A stretch of 64,000 nucleotides of DNA from Arthrobacter sp. TPD3018. Lineage in GTDB: Bacteria; Pseudomonadota; Alphaproteobacteria; Sphingomonadales; Sphingomonadaceae. This document shows positions 44,299 to 53,539 of this stretch, one piece after another. The notes beneath the pieces were generated by a model. That model had not been told where the DNA came from, ran no database searches, and saw only the letters and a list, made by a program, of their open reading frames with translations. Position numbers and translations under genes: made by a program. Numbering within the stretch: position 1 is the first letter of the stretch; each line of letters starts with the position of its first letter. Location: contig QDFQ01000001.1 of the NCBI GenBank assembly GCA_003075315.1, positions 911,998-975,997 of the forward strand, given 5' to 3'.

Positions 44299-45390
44299 TT
44301 ATTCCTCGGTGCGGATCAGCACCGCCTCGCCGATCAGCAGGAACAACAGGAACGGCGCCCAGGCGGCGAGGAAGGGCGGATAGGCACCCAGGTTGCCCAT
44401 CGCCAACGCGAAATTGTCCGCGACGAAATAGGCGAAGCCCAGCGCCATACCGATCACCGCGCGCACGAAAAGCTGGCCCGATCGCGCGATGCCGAACGCC
44501 GCCACCGCGCCCAGCAACGGCATAAGCACCGCGGAGAGGGGGCCGGAGAATTTATGCCACAGCGTACCCTCCAGCGACTTGGTCGGCCGCCCCGCATCGC
44601 GCAGGTCGCCGATCGCGGCATTGAGCTGCGTAAAGTCCAGTCCGTCGGGATTGACGTTACCCAGCGTAAACTGGTCGGGGCGCACATCACCCGCGATCGT
44701 CACCTGGCCCAGCGACTGGAGCTTGCCGCTCGCCACGTCGAAGCGCGTCGCCGGCTCGATGTCCCAGCCGTTCGCCACGCGATGGCCGTGCGGCGCGGTG
44801 ATGATCGCTTCCAGCCGCCCGGCGGTACGATCGTAGACGGTGATGTTGCCCAGGCGCGTGCTGGCGCCACGTCCGCGCACCTGCTGCACCGCGATCAGGT
44901 CGTCGCCATCGCGCACCCACACGTTGGTACGCTCGCCCCGGTCGATAGGCAGCGCGCCGTAATCGACGTCCTTCCACTGATCGAGCGTCGCGGTCGCGCG
45001 CGTCACGATCCGCTCGTTGAACACGAAGCTCACCGCCGCGACGCCCAGGCTGGCGACCAGCAGCGGCGCCAGCACCTGATGCGCAGACAGGCCGGCGGCC
45101 TTCAGTGCGATGACCTCGCTGTTCTGGTTCATCGTGATCAGCGTCAGGATCGTGCCGAGCAGCACCGAAAAGGGCAGCAGGAACGCGATGATCTGCGGCG
45201 CGCGCAGCGTTACATACGTCCACACCTGCGCCTGCGTGTTGCCCGGATGCGCCAGGATCGATCCCGATTCGCTCAGCAGATCGAGCGTCTGCAGGATCAG
45301 CAGCAGCGCGGCGAGCAGCCCGAAGGTGCGCACCAGGAACATCCGCCCCATGTAGATGGCGACGGTGCGCGACGGGAAGAAGCTGCTCAT
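44299..45390 (-). CDS. lptG: LptG-type permease (YjgQ family)
   Basis: 363-residue transmembrane subunit of the LptB2FG-type lipid exporter. It has six membrane helices, three at each end (TFGLLAALLLILQTLDLLSE, IIAFLLPFSVLLGTILTL; AVLMPLLGAVAAFGIARSG, AVIGMALGFAYFVADNFALA, FLLFLLIGEAVLI), and a large periplasmic beta-jellyroll domain between residues 110 and 270. In E. coli it transports LPS. Here it is last in the cluster that starts with ceramide-type genes; sphingomonads have glycosphingolipid instead of LPS, so it may move that lipid. It overlaps the lptF-like gene by ATGA. The start is ATG at 45390. Confidence 0.9.
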   Translation of the reverse strand: MSSFFPSRTVAIYMGRMFLVRTFGLLAALLLILQTLDLLSESGSILAHPGNTQAQVWTYVTLRAPQIIAFLLPFSVLLGTILTLITMNQNSEVIALKAAGLSAHQVLAPLLVASLGVAAVSFVFNERIVTRATATLDQWKDVDYGALPIDRGERTNVWVRDGDDLIAVQQVRGRGASTRLGNITVYDRTAGRLEAIITAPHGHRVANGWDIEPATRFDVASGKLQSLGQVTIAGDVRPDQFTLGNVNPDGLDFTQLNAAIGDLRDAGRPTKSLEGTLWHKFSGPLSAVLMPLLGAVAAFGIARSGQLFVRAVIGMALGFAYFVADNFALAMGNLGAYPPFLAAWAPFLLFLLIGEAVLIRTEE

Positions 45391-46583
45391 GCCGCTACTC
45401 CCTTCTTGCGACCCCGGCCGGGCAGGTAGCGGGTGATCGCCTTCCCGATCTTGCCGAACGCGCGCTCGATCGCGCCGATCGGCTGGCCGCCGGGGACATA
45501 GGCGATCTGATAATACATCCAGATAATCAGGCCGGCGAAGATCAGGAACGGCACCCACAGCGCGATCAGCGGGTCGATCCGCCCCAGCTCGCCGATCGAC
45601 GCGGCATATTCGTTCACCTTGTGGTACGCGACGATCATCACGATCGCCAGGAACACGCCGACACCCGAGCTCGACCGCTTCGGCGGCACGCCCAGCGCCA
45701 CCGCGAGCAATGGCAGCAGGAACATCGTCGCCACCTCGACCAGGCGGAAATGAAATTCCGACCGACTGCTGTCGCGCTGCTCTTCGCCCGACGAACTATG
45801 GCCCAGCTTGGCGAGTTCGGGCAGCGTGAACTCCAGATTGCGTCCCCCACGCTGACGGAAATTCTCGTAGCGGGGCAGGGGGATGGGCAGATCGTGGCTG
45901 GTGAAGGTCAGCACGCGCGGCACGGTGAAATTCGGCGCCTTGTGCACCAGCGTGCCGTTGGTCAGGCGGAAGATGATCGTGTTGGGATCGTCCGTCGCCA
46001 GGAACTGGCCCGACTGCGCCGTCACCGAATAGGTCGTGCCCTTGTCGCTATAGCGCACGAAGATGCCGTCCAGCTTGCGCCCGCTGTCATGGCTCTGCTC
46101 GATGCGCAGCGTCATGCGGTCGCCGAAATGGGTAAACTCGCCCACCTTGATCGACGCGCCCAGCGCGCCGGTGCGCAGCTCGAAGCGCAGCTGTTCGTAA
46201 TAATAGCGCGCCTTGGGCTGGACGAAGCCGACGATCGCGATGTTGAGCGCGGCGAGGATCAGCGCATACATGAACGGCACGCGCAGCAGCCGCGAATAGC
46301 TCACGCCGACCGCGCGCAGCACGTCCAGCTCGGAATTGGCGGCAAGCCGGCGAAAGGCGAGCAGGATGCCGAGCAGCAGCCCGATCGGAATGCCCAGGCC
46401 GAGATATTCGGGCAGCAGGTTGGCCAGCATCCGCCACACGACGCTGATCGGCCCGCCCTCGGTCGCGACGAAGTCGAACAGCCGCCGGATGCGGTCGAGC
46501 ACCAGCAGCATGGCGGCGATCGTCAGCGTCGAAAACAACGGCAACGCGATCAGCCGGGCCATGTAACGATCGAGGGAAGTCAT
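45387..46583 (-). CDS. lptF: LptF-type permease (YjgP family)
   Basis: 398-residue partner of the LptG-type protein. Membrane helices are at the N terminus (LIALPLFSTLTIAAMLLVLD, LGLGIPIGLLLGILLAF with a conserved coupling glycine region, VPFMYALILAALNIAIVGF) and C terminus (FLLPLLAVALGVPP, GVFLAIVMIVAYH, LIALWVPFLIFAGLIIWMYY). They enclose a periplasmic jellyroll domain near residues 120-270. It ends in a basic tail (TRYLPGRGRKKG). The C-terminal helices of LptF and LptG form the lateral gate for the lipid. The start is taken as MTSLDRYMARL; the longer frame upstream is unrelated. The kinase gene lies 94 bases upstream. Confidence 0.9.
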   Translation of the reverse strand: MTSLDRYMARLIALPLFSTLTIAAMLLVLDRIRRLFDFVATEGGPISVVWRMLANLLPEYLGLGIPIGLLLGILLAFRRLAANSELDVLRAVGVSYSRLLRVPFMYALILAALNIAIVGFVQPKARYYYEQLRFELRTGALGASIKVGEFTHFGDRMTLRIEQSHDSGRKLDGIFVRYSDKGTTYSVTAQSGQFLATDDPNTIIFRLTNGTLVHKAPNFTVPRVLTFTSHDLPIPLPRYENFRQRGGRNLEFTLPELAKLGHSSSGEEQRDSSRSEFHFRLVEVATMFLLPLLAVALGVPPKRSSSGVGVFLAIVMIVAYHKVNEYAASIGELGRIDPLIALWVPFLIFAGLIIWMYYQIAYVPGGQPIGAIERAFGKIGKAITRYLPGRGRKKGVAA

Positions 46584-46677
46584 GCTGAACGAAGGCTCGC
46601 GCCGGGGAAAGGAGCCAAGGCTATAAGCGGGATGGCGGGGCACGTCAGCCCCCGGCGACAGCCTGCGTCGCCGCCCG

Positions 46678-48642
46678 TCACTCCGCGGCGATCTGGTGCG
46701 GCGGGGCGGGGCGGTCGCCCTGCGCCATGGCGGTCGCGATCGCGCGCTCCAGCCCGCCCAGCGTGAACGGCTTGCGCAGCACCTGATGGTGGCCGAACTC
46801 GCTGGCATTCGCCTCGCCGGCAAAGCCGGTGACGAACAGCACGGCGATATGCGGATAGGCGGGGCCGATCTCTGCGATCAGCTCAGGCCCCGTCTGCCCC
46901 GGCATCAGCACGTCGGAGATGATGAGGTCGATCCCCGCGTGGCTCGCGAGCAGCCCCGCCGCCTTGGTCGGCGCGTCGCAGGCGATGGCGTGGTGGCCCA
47001 GCTCGTCGAGCGCGCCCATCGTCGCCATCAGCACGCGCGGATCGTCCTCGACGACCAGCACGTGCAGTCCCTCCGGCGCGACGGCGGGTGCCGGCGGGGT
47101 CGCGGCCACGACGGTCGTCTCGGCCTGCGGTTGCTGCCGGTCGCGCGGCAGGTACAGCGTCACGGTGGTGCCTTCGCCCGGCGCGGTGTCAATCGCGATC
47201 GCACCGCCCAGTTGCTGGACCAGGGCGAAGATCTGGCTGAGGCCCAGCCCCGTGCCCTTGCCTGCGGCCTTGGTGGTGAAGAAGGGTTCGTAGACGCGCT
47301 CGACCACCTCGGGTGTCATGCCTTCGCCGGTGTCGGCCACGGCGATCGTCACGTAATCGCCCGCCGCGCAATGATCGACCTGGTGCTCGTCCAGCGTCAC
47401 CGCGCCGGTCGCGATGGCCAGCTCGCCCCGACCATGCATCGCGTCGCGCGCGTTGACCGCGAGGTTCAGGATCGCATTCTCCAGCTGCACGCGGTCGGCG
47501 CGCACCTGCCAACCCCCGGCGGTATCGCGCGTCGTGACGGTGATGCCGTCGCCCAGCGTCCGGTCGATCAGCTCCGACATGCCGGACACCAGTTGTGCCG
47601 CTGCGATCGGTTCGGGCTTCAGCGATTCCTCCCGACTGAACGCGAGCAGCCGCCGGGTCAGCGCCGCCGCGCGGTTGGCGCCATCGGCGGCATTGTCCAG
47701 GTGACGCGCCGCGGTATCGGGATCGCTGGCAAGCGACCGCCGGGCGAGTTCCAGCCCGCCCAGAACCACCGCAAGCATATTGTTGAAATCGTGCGCGATG
47801 CCGCCGGTCAGCTGCCCGACCGCGTCCATCTTCTGCGCCTGCCGCAGCTTGGCTTCCTGCACGCGCAGTTCATCGGTCGCCTGCCGCACCGCGTTCGCCA
47901 GCGCCTCGGCCCGTTCGCGCGCGGCATCAGCGTCGGCCCTGGCCAGCGCCCGCTCGCCGATCGCGCGCACCGTCAGCCAGCCGAGCACGACCGCGCCGAT
48001 CACGATCAGCCCGCCGAACACCGCCAGCACGCCCGCGATCCGGCTCGACCGGTCGACGGTGCGCATCGCGTCAGCAGTGCGCGCATCGAGCAGCGCGCGT
48101 TCGCCCTCGATGATCTCGTCCAGCGTCCGGTCGATCGCTGCCAGCGTCGGCGACTGGCGCGCCTTGTAATAGCGGGCGAGCGCCTGGGCGTTCTTGCCAT
48201 AAGTGGTGCTGAGCGCGGTCAGCGACAGCTCCTCGCCGCGCTGCTGATACGCCTCGCGCAGCCGAGCCACGCGCGCGCTCTGCTCGCCGGTCTCCCGGGT
48301 CAGCCCTTCCAGCTTGTTGAGCTGCGTGCCCGCCAGTCGCCACTGGTCGTAATAGAGCTGGCCCAGCTCCTGCTCCGCCTTGCCGCTGATGACGTAGCGG
48401 CCCAGCGACGCCTCGGATCGGGCGATCGTGCCCGACAAGGTGCGGGCCAGGATCATCACGTCATAGCTGTGCGCCTGCGCCGCAAGCGCGCGGTCGCGCT
48501 GGCGGTTCGCCTCGCCCAGCGTCACGATCAGCGCGACGAGCACCGCCGCGCCCAGCAGTCCCATCACGACCAGCGTGACGGTCCGCCACGCCGCATTGCG
48601 TTCGGAATCCCCCCCCGGGGCCATCTCGGCGCCGTCCCGCAT
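46678..48642 (-). CDS. hybrid sensor histidine kinase between spt and the Lpt permeases
   Basis: About 654-residue membrane kinase. The N-terminal helix (TVTLVVMGLLGAAVLVALIVTL) and a second helix (AGVLAVFGGLIVIGAVVLGWL, near residue 210) bracket a helical CHASE3-like periplasmic domain of about 150 residues. A coiled-coil linker follows, then the kinase (VGQLTGGIAHDFNNMLAVV, NLAVNARDAM, GKGTGLGLSQIF) and a C-terminal receiver (VVEDD, LIISDVLMPGQTG, LRKPF). It has no cognate DNA-binding partner next to it. Position and direction between spt and lptF suggest it belongs to the same transcript, perhaps sensing envelope state. Start is ATG at 48642; a GTG one codon upstream is possible. Confidence 0.9.
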   Translation of the reverse strand: MRDGAEMAPGGDSERNAAWRTVTLVVMGLLGAAVLVALIVTLGEANRQRDRALAAQAHSYDVMILARTLSGTIARSEASLGRYVISGKAEQELGQLYYDQWRLAGTQLNKLEGLTRETGEQSARVARLREAYQQRGEELSLTALSTTYGKNAQALARYYKARQSPTLAAIDRTLDEIIEGERALLDARTADAMRTVDRSSRIAGVLAVFGGLIVIGAVVLGWLTVRAIGERALARADADAARERAEALANAVRQATDELRVQEAKLRQAQKMDAVGQLTGGIAHDFNNMLAVVLGGLELARRSLASDPDTAARHLDNAADGANRAAALTRRLLAFSREESLKPEPIAAAQLVSGMSELIDRTLGDGITVTTRDTAGGWQVRADRVQLENAILNLAVNARDAMHGRGELAIATGAVTLDEHQVDHCAAGDYVTIAVADTGEGMTPEVVERVYEPFFTTKAAGKGTGLGLSQIFALVQQLGGAIAIDTAPGEGTTVTLYLPRDRQQPQAETTVVAATPPAPAVAPEGLHVLVVEDDPRVLMATMGALDELGHHAIACDAPTKAAGLLASHAGIDLIISDVLMPGQTGPELIAEIGPAYPHIAVLFVTGFAGEANASEFGHHQVLRKPFTLGGLERAIATAMAQGDRPAPPHQIAAE

Positions 48643-48698
48643 CACGGCAGCGACGCTAACGCGTTTGTCCGGTCAAGGAAAGGTGAGGGCGACCGGCT

Positions 48699-49961
48699 TC
48701 AGCCGATCGCACCCACGGCCTGCCCCGCAGCCCGGAATCGCTCGATCACCGCATCCAGCTGCGCCGCCGTATGCTCCGCGCACAGCGAACAGCGCAGCAG
48801 GAAGGTGCCGGCCGGCGTGGCGGGCGGGCGCGCCATGTTGACGTAGACGCCCGCTTCCAGCAGCCCCTGCCACATCGCGACGGCCTGCGTCTGGTCGTCC
48901 AGGATCACCGCGACGATCGCGCTGTCCGGCTGTTCGGTGCCGAGGCGGAAGCCCAGCGCCTTCAGCCCGCCATGCAACTGGCGCGCGTTCGACCACAATT
49001 GCTCGCGCTTGGCCGTCGCGGTCATCAGCTTGCGGATCGATGCGGTCGCGGTCGCGACGACGCTCGGCGGCAGGCTGGCGGTGAAGATGTACGCGCGGCA
49101 GGCGAGGCGGATCGCCTCGAACTTCGGATGGTTCGAAATGCAGAAGCCACCGACCGTCCCGACCGATTTGGAGAAGGTGCCGACGACGAAGTCAACCTCG
49201 CCCTCCAGCCCCTGCGCCTCGTACACGCCGCGGCCGTTGGGGCCATAGAAGCCCATCGAATGCGCCTCGTCGCTGAGCACCATCGCGCCATGCTTCTTGG
49301 CGACCGCGACCATCTCCTTCAGCGGTGCGATATCGCCGAGCATCGAATAGACGCCCTCCAGCACGACGAGCTTGCCCGCGTCCTTGGGCAGGCGGCCCAG
49401 CCGCTTGTCGAGGTCTTCGACGCTATTGTGGCGGAAGCGGACGATCTCCGCGACGCCCTGCTTGCAGCCGTCGTAGATCGAGGCATGGCTGTCGGCGTCG
49501 AGGATGACGTATTCGCCCTTGCCGACCAGCGTCGAGATCATGCCCAGATTGGCCATGTAGCCCGTCGAAAAGACGATCGCGCCACTGACGCCATAGAAAT
49601 CGCGCAACGCGGCCTCGGCTTCCATATGGTCGCGGAAGGTGCCGTTGAGCATGCGGCTGCCGTTGGTGCCCGATCCGAACTGGTCGAGCGCGGCATGGCC
49701 GGCGGCGATGACGTCGGGGTCGAACGTCATGCCCATGTAATTGTACGTGCCCAGCAGGATCGTGTCGCGGCCGGCGATCACCGCTTCGGTCGGGCTCTTC
49801 ACCTGCTCCATCACGATCGCGAACGGATCGGTGACGCCGGTATCGATCAGTGCCTGCCGCTCCGCGATCAGGCCGTCGAACTTCGACATCAGGTCGGTTT
49901 CGGGCGCGACCGGGGCGGGGTCGAGGTCCAGCGCCTCGGGCTGCAGGCCGGTCTCGGTCAT
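48699..49961 (-). CDS. spt: serine palmitoyltransferase
   Basis: 420-residue PLP-dependent alpha-oxoamine synthase, the same length as the well-studied Sphingomonas paucimobilis enzyme and aligned with it without gaps from memory. It condenses L-serine with palmitoyl-CoA (or palmitoyl-ACP) to 3-ketodihydrosphingosine, the first step of sphingolipid synthesis. Seen: TYNYMGMTFDPDVIAAGHAA, the PLP-stacking histidine in DADSHASIYDGC, DEAHSMGFYGPNG and the Schiff-base lysine in GTFSKSVGTVGGF near residue 265. The N-terminal 46 codons of the longer open frame belong to acp; the true start is MTETGLQPEAL. The start overlaps the acp stop (ATGA), so carrier and enzyme are made together. Confidence 0.97.
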   Translation of the reverse strand: MTETGLQPEALDLDPAPVAPETDLMSKFDGLIAERQALIDTGVTDPFAIVMEQVKSPTEAVIAGRDTILLGTYNYMGMTFDPDVIAAGHAALDQFGSGTNGSRMLNGTFRDHMEAEAALRDFYGVSGAIVFSTGYMANLGMISTLVGKGEYVILDADSHASIYDGCKQGVAEIVRFRHNSVEDLDKRLGRLPKDAGKLVVLEGVYSMLGDIAPLKEMVAVAKKHGAMVLSDEAHSMGFYGPNGRGVYEAQGLEGEVDFVVGTFSKSVGTVGGFCISNHPKFEAIRLACRAYIFTASLPPSVVATATASIRKLMTATAKREQLWSNARQLHGGLKALGFRLGTEQPDSAIVAVILDDQTQAVAMWQGLLEAGVYVNMARPPATPAGTFLLRCSLCAEHTAAQLDAVIERFRAAGQAVGAIG

Positions 49962-50206
49962 GCCTCGGCCTTCAGCTTGGCGACCGCATCGGTCAGCTGG
50001 CCGATATTCTCGATTTCGGCCTGCATGTTCATCGTGATGATGATGTCGAACTCGTCCTCGATGGCCGCAACGAAATCCATCACCGTCAGGCTGTCCCATT
50101 CGAGGTCGCCCTGAAAGGTTGTCGCTTCGGTGAGCGTGACGCCCTTCTTGTTGAACGGTTCGATCTGGCTCTTGATCGTATCGAGGATCTGGGTGCGGTC
50201 GGTCAT
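49958..50206 (-). CDS. acyl carrier protein of the serine palmitoyltransferase locus
   Basis: 82-residue acyl carrier protein, carrying the phosphopantetheine attachment serine in LEWDSLTVMDF (Ser39). It ends in ENIGQLTDAVAKLKAEA and is strongly helical and acidic. A specialised ACP next to spt is known in Caulobacter and Sphingomonas, where it is thought to present palmitate to serine palmitoyltransferase. Stop and spt start overlap by ATGA. The start is taken at MTDRTQILDTI; an ATG three codons upstream (50215) also fits. A cerR-like gene lies 43 bases upstream. Confidence 0.92.
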   Translation of the reverse strand: MTDRTQILDTIKSQIEPFNKKGVTLTEATTFQGDLEWDSLTVMDFVAAIEDEFDIIITMNMQAEIENIGQLTDAVAKLKAEA

Positions 50207-50249
50207 GATGGTCATCCGAATGGCGGCCAAATGCGGCGGTGTTGCGGCG

Positions 50250-51152
50250 CTATAGCAGCCCGCGGGCGCGATACCATCGTGCCGTTGCGGCGAGGCCATG
50301 CTCGGGCGCGATCTCCGGTGTCCACAGTTCGGCGGGCGGGCGCATGGTTGGGCGGGCGGTCCAGTCCGGGTGCGCGAGATAGCCGACGCGATCGGCGGTA
50401 AGCTTCGCACCGTCGCGGCGGACCGCGCAGTCCAGCTTAGCACCCAGCATCAGCGCCGCCTTGGGCAAATGCAGCGTCAGCACGCGCTTCCGCCCCACCG
50501 CCCGCGCGATCGCCTGCGCCATCGCGGCATGGGTCAGCACATGGCCATCGTCGACCTCGTACATCGCCGGCGATACGTGCGTCGTGGCGAGCGCCAGCAG
50601 CAGCCGCGCCAGATCGTCCACTGCGACCAGCGACACGCGCCCCCGTGGCGGCAGCAGGGCGAGGCCCATCCGCGCGGCGCGGAACAGGTCGCGCATCTCC
50701 ATGTCGCCCGGGCCGTAGACGCCGCTCGGCCGCACGATGCTCCAGTCGAGCCCACTCGCTTCGACCAGCGTCTCGGCCTCGGCCTTCGACCAGCCGTAGA
50801 TCGACAGCTCCGGCTCGCGCGCCGACAGCGACGAGACATGGACGAACCGCCGGACGCCTGCGGCCTGCGCGGCGGCGATCATCGCCCGCGTGCCGTCGAT
50901 GTTGCCGGCGACGAAGCCGGCCTTGGTCGGCGTGTTGACGACGCCCGCGACATGCACGACCGCGTCGGCCCCCTCGACCAGTGCGGCAAGGCTGTCGGGC
51001 CGATCGAGCGCCCCCTCGATCCACGTCACGCCGTCCCGCGCGCGCTGCGGCCGGCGGGTAAGCGCGCGCACGCTATGGCCGGCGGACAGCGCCCGCTCGA
51101 CAAGCGCGCTGCCGACGAAGCCCGTCGCCCCGGTGATGGCCAGCGTGGTCAC
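50250..51152 (-). CDS. NAD-dependent epimerase/dehydratase, candidate ceramide reductase (CerR-like)
   Basis: 300-residue extended short-chain dehydrogenase. The Rossmann motif TGATGFVGSALVE is at the N terminus, with VVHVAGVVNTPTKAGF and the catalytic YGWSKAEAE, then IVRPSGVYGPGDMEMRDLF. In Caulobacter an epimerase-family gene beside spt and acp (cerR) is required for ceramide formation, apparently reducing the 3-keto group. Position here (first of cerR-acp-spt) supports that. The start is GTG preceded by GAGGGGG; the longer reading would start seven codons earlier. Confidence 0.85.
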   Translation of the reverse strand: MTTLAITGATGFVGSALVERALSAGHSVRALTRRPQRARDGVTWIEGALDRPDSLAALVEGADAVVHVAGVVNTPTKAGFVAGNIDGTRAMIAAAQAAGVRRFVHVSSLSAREPELSIYGWSKAEAETLVEASGLDWSIVRPSGVYGPGDMEMRDLFRAARMGLALLPPRGRVSLVAVDDLARLLLALATTHVSPAMYEVDDGHVLTHAAMAQAIARAVGRKRVLTLHLPKAALMLGAKLDCAVRRDGAKLTADRVGYLAHPDWTARPTMRPPAELWTPEIAPEHGLAATARWYRARGLL

Positions 51153-51178
51153 GATCGCCCCCTCGCGACACACGCCCC

Positions 51179-51272
51179 GTCATCCCCGCGCAGGCGGGGA
51201 TCCAGACCGGCAAACCTCTCGGCTCTATCGCCGGCGCTGGAGGGTATGGATCCCCGCCCGCGAGGGGATGAC
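51179..51272. repeat. inverted repeat pair, GTCATCCCCGCG family
   Basis: Arms bounded by GTCA and TGAC between proB and the cerR-like gene, 20 bases after the proB stop. A terminator-like position for proB; the cerR promoter must then lie in or next to it. Confidence 0.75.
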
Positions 51273-51291
51273 GGGGAGGGGGTGTGCCCCA

Positions 51292-52401
51292 TCACACCAA
51301 CGCCAGATGGTTGCGATGCACCAGGGCCGCGCGCGGCGCATAGCCCAGGATCGCCGCCTGCTCCTCCGACCGCGTCCCCACCAGCCGCATCGCCTCGGCC
51401 GCGTCATATTCGCACAGGCCGCGCGCGACCGTGCCGTCCGGCCCTTCGATCGACACCAGGTCGCCGCGTCCGAATGCGCCTTCGATCCCCGTCACGCCCG
51501 CCGCCAGCAAACTCCCGCCGGCGGCCAAAGCACGTGCCGCCCCGGCATCGACATGCACGCGCCCCCGCGCCGTCAGCCCGCCCGCCAGCCACGCCTTACG
51601 CGCCGACGCGGCACGCTCCGCCACGAACAACGTATGGCGTGGATCGCCGGCCAACGGATGCTCCATCCTCCCGCTTGCGATGGCGAGGTGCGCACCCGCC
51701 CCGGTCGCGATCCGGGCGGCGGCGATCTTCGACACCATGCCGCCCGATCCCATGCCCGACGCCGATCCGCCGTCCGCCATCCCCGCGACCGCATCGATCC
51801 GCTCGACCCGCGCGACGTGGCGCGCATCGGGGTTGGTGTGCGGGTTGGCATCGTACAGACCATCGACGTCGGACAGCAGCACCACGCCCTGCGCGCCCGC
51901 CGCCTGCGCGACGCGCGCCGCCAATCGGTCGTTGTCGCCGAAGCGGATTTCCTCGGTCGCAACGCTGTCATTCTCGTTGATGATCGGCACGACGCCAAGG
52001 CCGAGCAGCCGTCCCAGCGTCGCCGCGGCATTCAGATAGCGCCGCCGATCCTCGAGGTCGTCCAGCGTCACCAGCATCTGCGCCGCCGTCAGCCCGTGCG
52101 CGCCGAGCAGCTCCGCCCAGGTCTGGCTGAGCGCGATCTGCCCCGTCGCCGCCGCCGCCTGCGCATCTTCCAGACTGGCGCGGCCGCCCTTGGCAAGGCC
52201 CAGCCGCCGCGCACCCAGCGCAATGGCTCCGGACGATACCACCGCCACCTGCTGCCCCGCCGCGACGCGCCCGGCGATATCCGCAACCAGCGTTGCCAGC
52301 CACGCGCGCCGCACCGCCCCATCCGGCGCCACGAGCAACGCCGACCCGACCTTGACGATCAGGCGAGGGCAGGCGGTCGGCGGGAAGAGTGCGTCCTGCA
52401 T
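51292..52401 (-). CDS. proB: glutamate 5-kinase
   Basis: 369-residue enzyme of proline synthesis, phosphorylating L-glutamate with ATP. The N-terminal amino-acid kinase domain shows IVKVGSALLVAPDG, SSGAIALGARRLGL, INENDSVATEEIRFGDND and GSGMGSGGMVSKIAAAR-type glycine loops. A PUA domain follows from about residue 270 (GAFGRGDLVSIEGPDG). The obgE gene ends 4 bases before it, a gene order (obg-proB) widespread in alphaproteobacteria. proA is not in the window. Confidence 0.95.
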   Translation of the reverse strand: MQDALFPPTACPRLIVKVGSALLVAPDGAVRRAWLATLVADIAGRVAAGQQVAVVSSGAIALGARRLGLAKGGRASLEDAQAAAATGQIALSQTWAELLGAHGLTAAQMLVTLDDLEDRRRYLNAAATLGRLLGLGVVPIINENDSVATEEIRFGDNDRLAARVAQAAGAQGVVLLSDVDGLYDANPHTNPDARHVARVERIDAVAGMADGGSASGMGSGGMVSKIAAARIATGAGAHLAIASGRMEHPLAGDPRHTLFVAERAASARKAWLAGGLTARGRVHVDAGAARALAAGGSLLAAGVTGIEGAFGRGDLVSIEGPDGTVARGLCEYDAAEAMRLVGTRSEEQAAILGYAPRAALVHRNHLALV

Positions 52402-52405
52402 GGGA

Positions 52406-53452
52406 TCAGAGCGGCGACCAGCTGATTTCGTCTTCGCCCTCGTCGCTGTCTGGCACCGCTTCGGGGCCGGGGCCGATGATCTCGAGCAAGCGGTCGAGTA
52501 CCCAGTCGACGCCGGTGCCCGCAGCGCCCGACAGCGGGATGACGTCCGCGCCGCTCGCCTCGGCCAACTCGGCGGACAGCGCCTCGATCAGTTCGTCGTC
52601 GAGCATGTCGATCTTGTTCAGCGCGATCACGTGCGGCTTGTCGATCAGTCCGCCGCCATAGGCCTCCAGCTCGTCGCGAACGATGCGATAGCTTTCGGCG
52701 ACGTCGGCGTCATTGGCGTCTACCAGATGCAGCAGCACGCGGCAGCGTTCGATATGCCCCAGGAACCGGTCGCCGATGCCGGCACCGTCCGCCGCGCCCT
52801 CGATCAGGCCGGGGATGTCGGCAACGACGAATTCGCGGTTGCGGTGCCGCACCACGCCCAGCTGCGGGCGGGTGGTGGTGAAGGCATAGGCGCCGACCTT
52901 GGCCTGCGCGTTGGTGACGGCGTTGATGAATGTCGATTTGCCGGCATTGGGCAGCCCCACCAAACCGGCGTCGGCGAGCAGCTTCAGCCGCAGCCACACC
53001 CACGCCTCCTCGCACGGCCAGCCGGTGCCGTGCTGGCGCGGCGTGCGGTTGGTCGATGTCTTGTAGCTCGCATTGCCGCGCCCGCCGTCGCCGCCACGCA
53101 GGAACACCTCGCGCTGGCCGACCTTGGTGAAGTCGAGCAGCACCTCTTCCTTGTCCTCGGAGAGGACCTGCGTGCCGACCGGCACCTTGATGATCAGGTC
53201 GTCGCCGCCGCCGCCAGTGCGATTGCTGCCCGATCCGCCATGGCCGCGTTGCGCACGGAAGTGCTGCGTGTAGCGGAAGTCGATCAGCGTATTGAGGCCG
53301 GCCACCGCTTCGAACACGATGTCGCCGCCCTTGCCGCCGTTGCCGCCATCAGGGCCGCCATATTCGATGAACTTTTCGCGCCGGAAGCTGACGGCACCGG
53401 GGCCGCCGGTGCCCGAGCGAACGAAGATCTTGGCTTGGTCGAGGAAATGCAT
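52406..53452 (-). CDS. obgE: Obg-family GTPase
   Basis: 348-residue essential GTPase involved in 50S assembly, cell cycle and stress. The N-terminal Obg fold (residues 1-158, glycine-rich, FVRSGTGGPGAVSFRREKF, GGDGGRGNASYKTS) is followed by the G domain with GLVGLPNAGKSTFINAV, DIPGLIEGAADGAGIGDRFL and NKIDML. The C terminus is short and acidic (DSDEGEDE), without the longer extension found in some relatives. It is followed by proB after 4 bases. Diverges from the AraC-type gene. Confidence 0.96.
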   Translation of the reverse strand: MHFLDQAKIFVRSGTGGPGAVSFRREKFIEYGGPDGGNGGKGGDIVFEAVAGLNTLIDFRYTQHFRAQRGHGGSGSNRTGGGGDDLIIKVPVGTQVLSEDKEEVLLDFTKVGQREVFLRGGDGGRGNASYKTSTNRTPRQHGTGWPCEEAWVWLRLKLLADAGLVGLPNAGKSTFINAVTNAQAKVGAYAFTTTRPQLGVVRHRNREFVVADIPGLIEGAADGAGIGDRFLGHIERCRVLLHLVDANDADVAESYRIVRDELEAYGGGLIDKPHVIALNKIDMLDDELIEALSAELAEASGADVIPLSGAAGTGVDWVLDRLLEIIGPGPEAVPDSDEGEDEISWSPL

Positions 53453-53539
53453 GCCGCCTCTTTAGCGAAAGGCGCGCGAACGGCCACCCCTGCCGGCGCA
53501 TCGCCACGCCCCGCACCGCGGCGAGGCTGTACCGCCATA

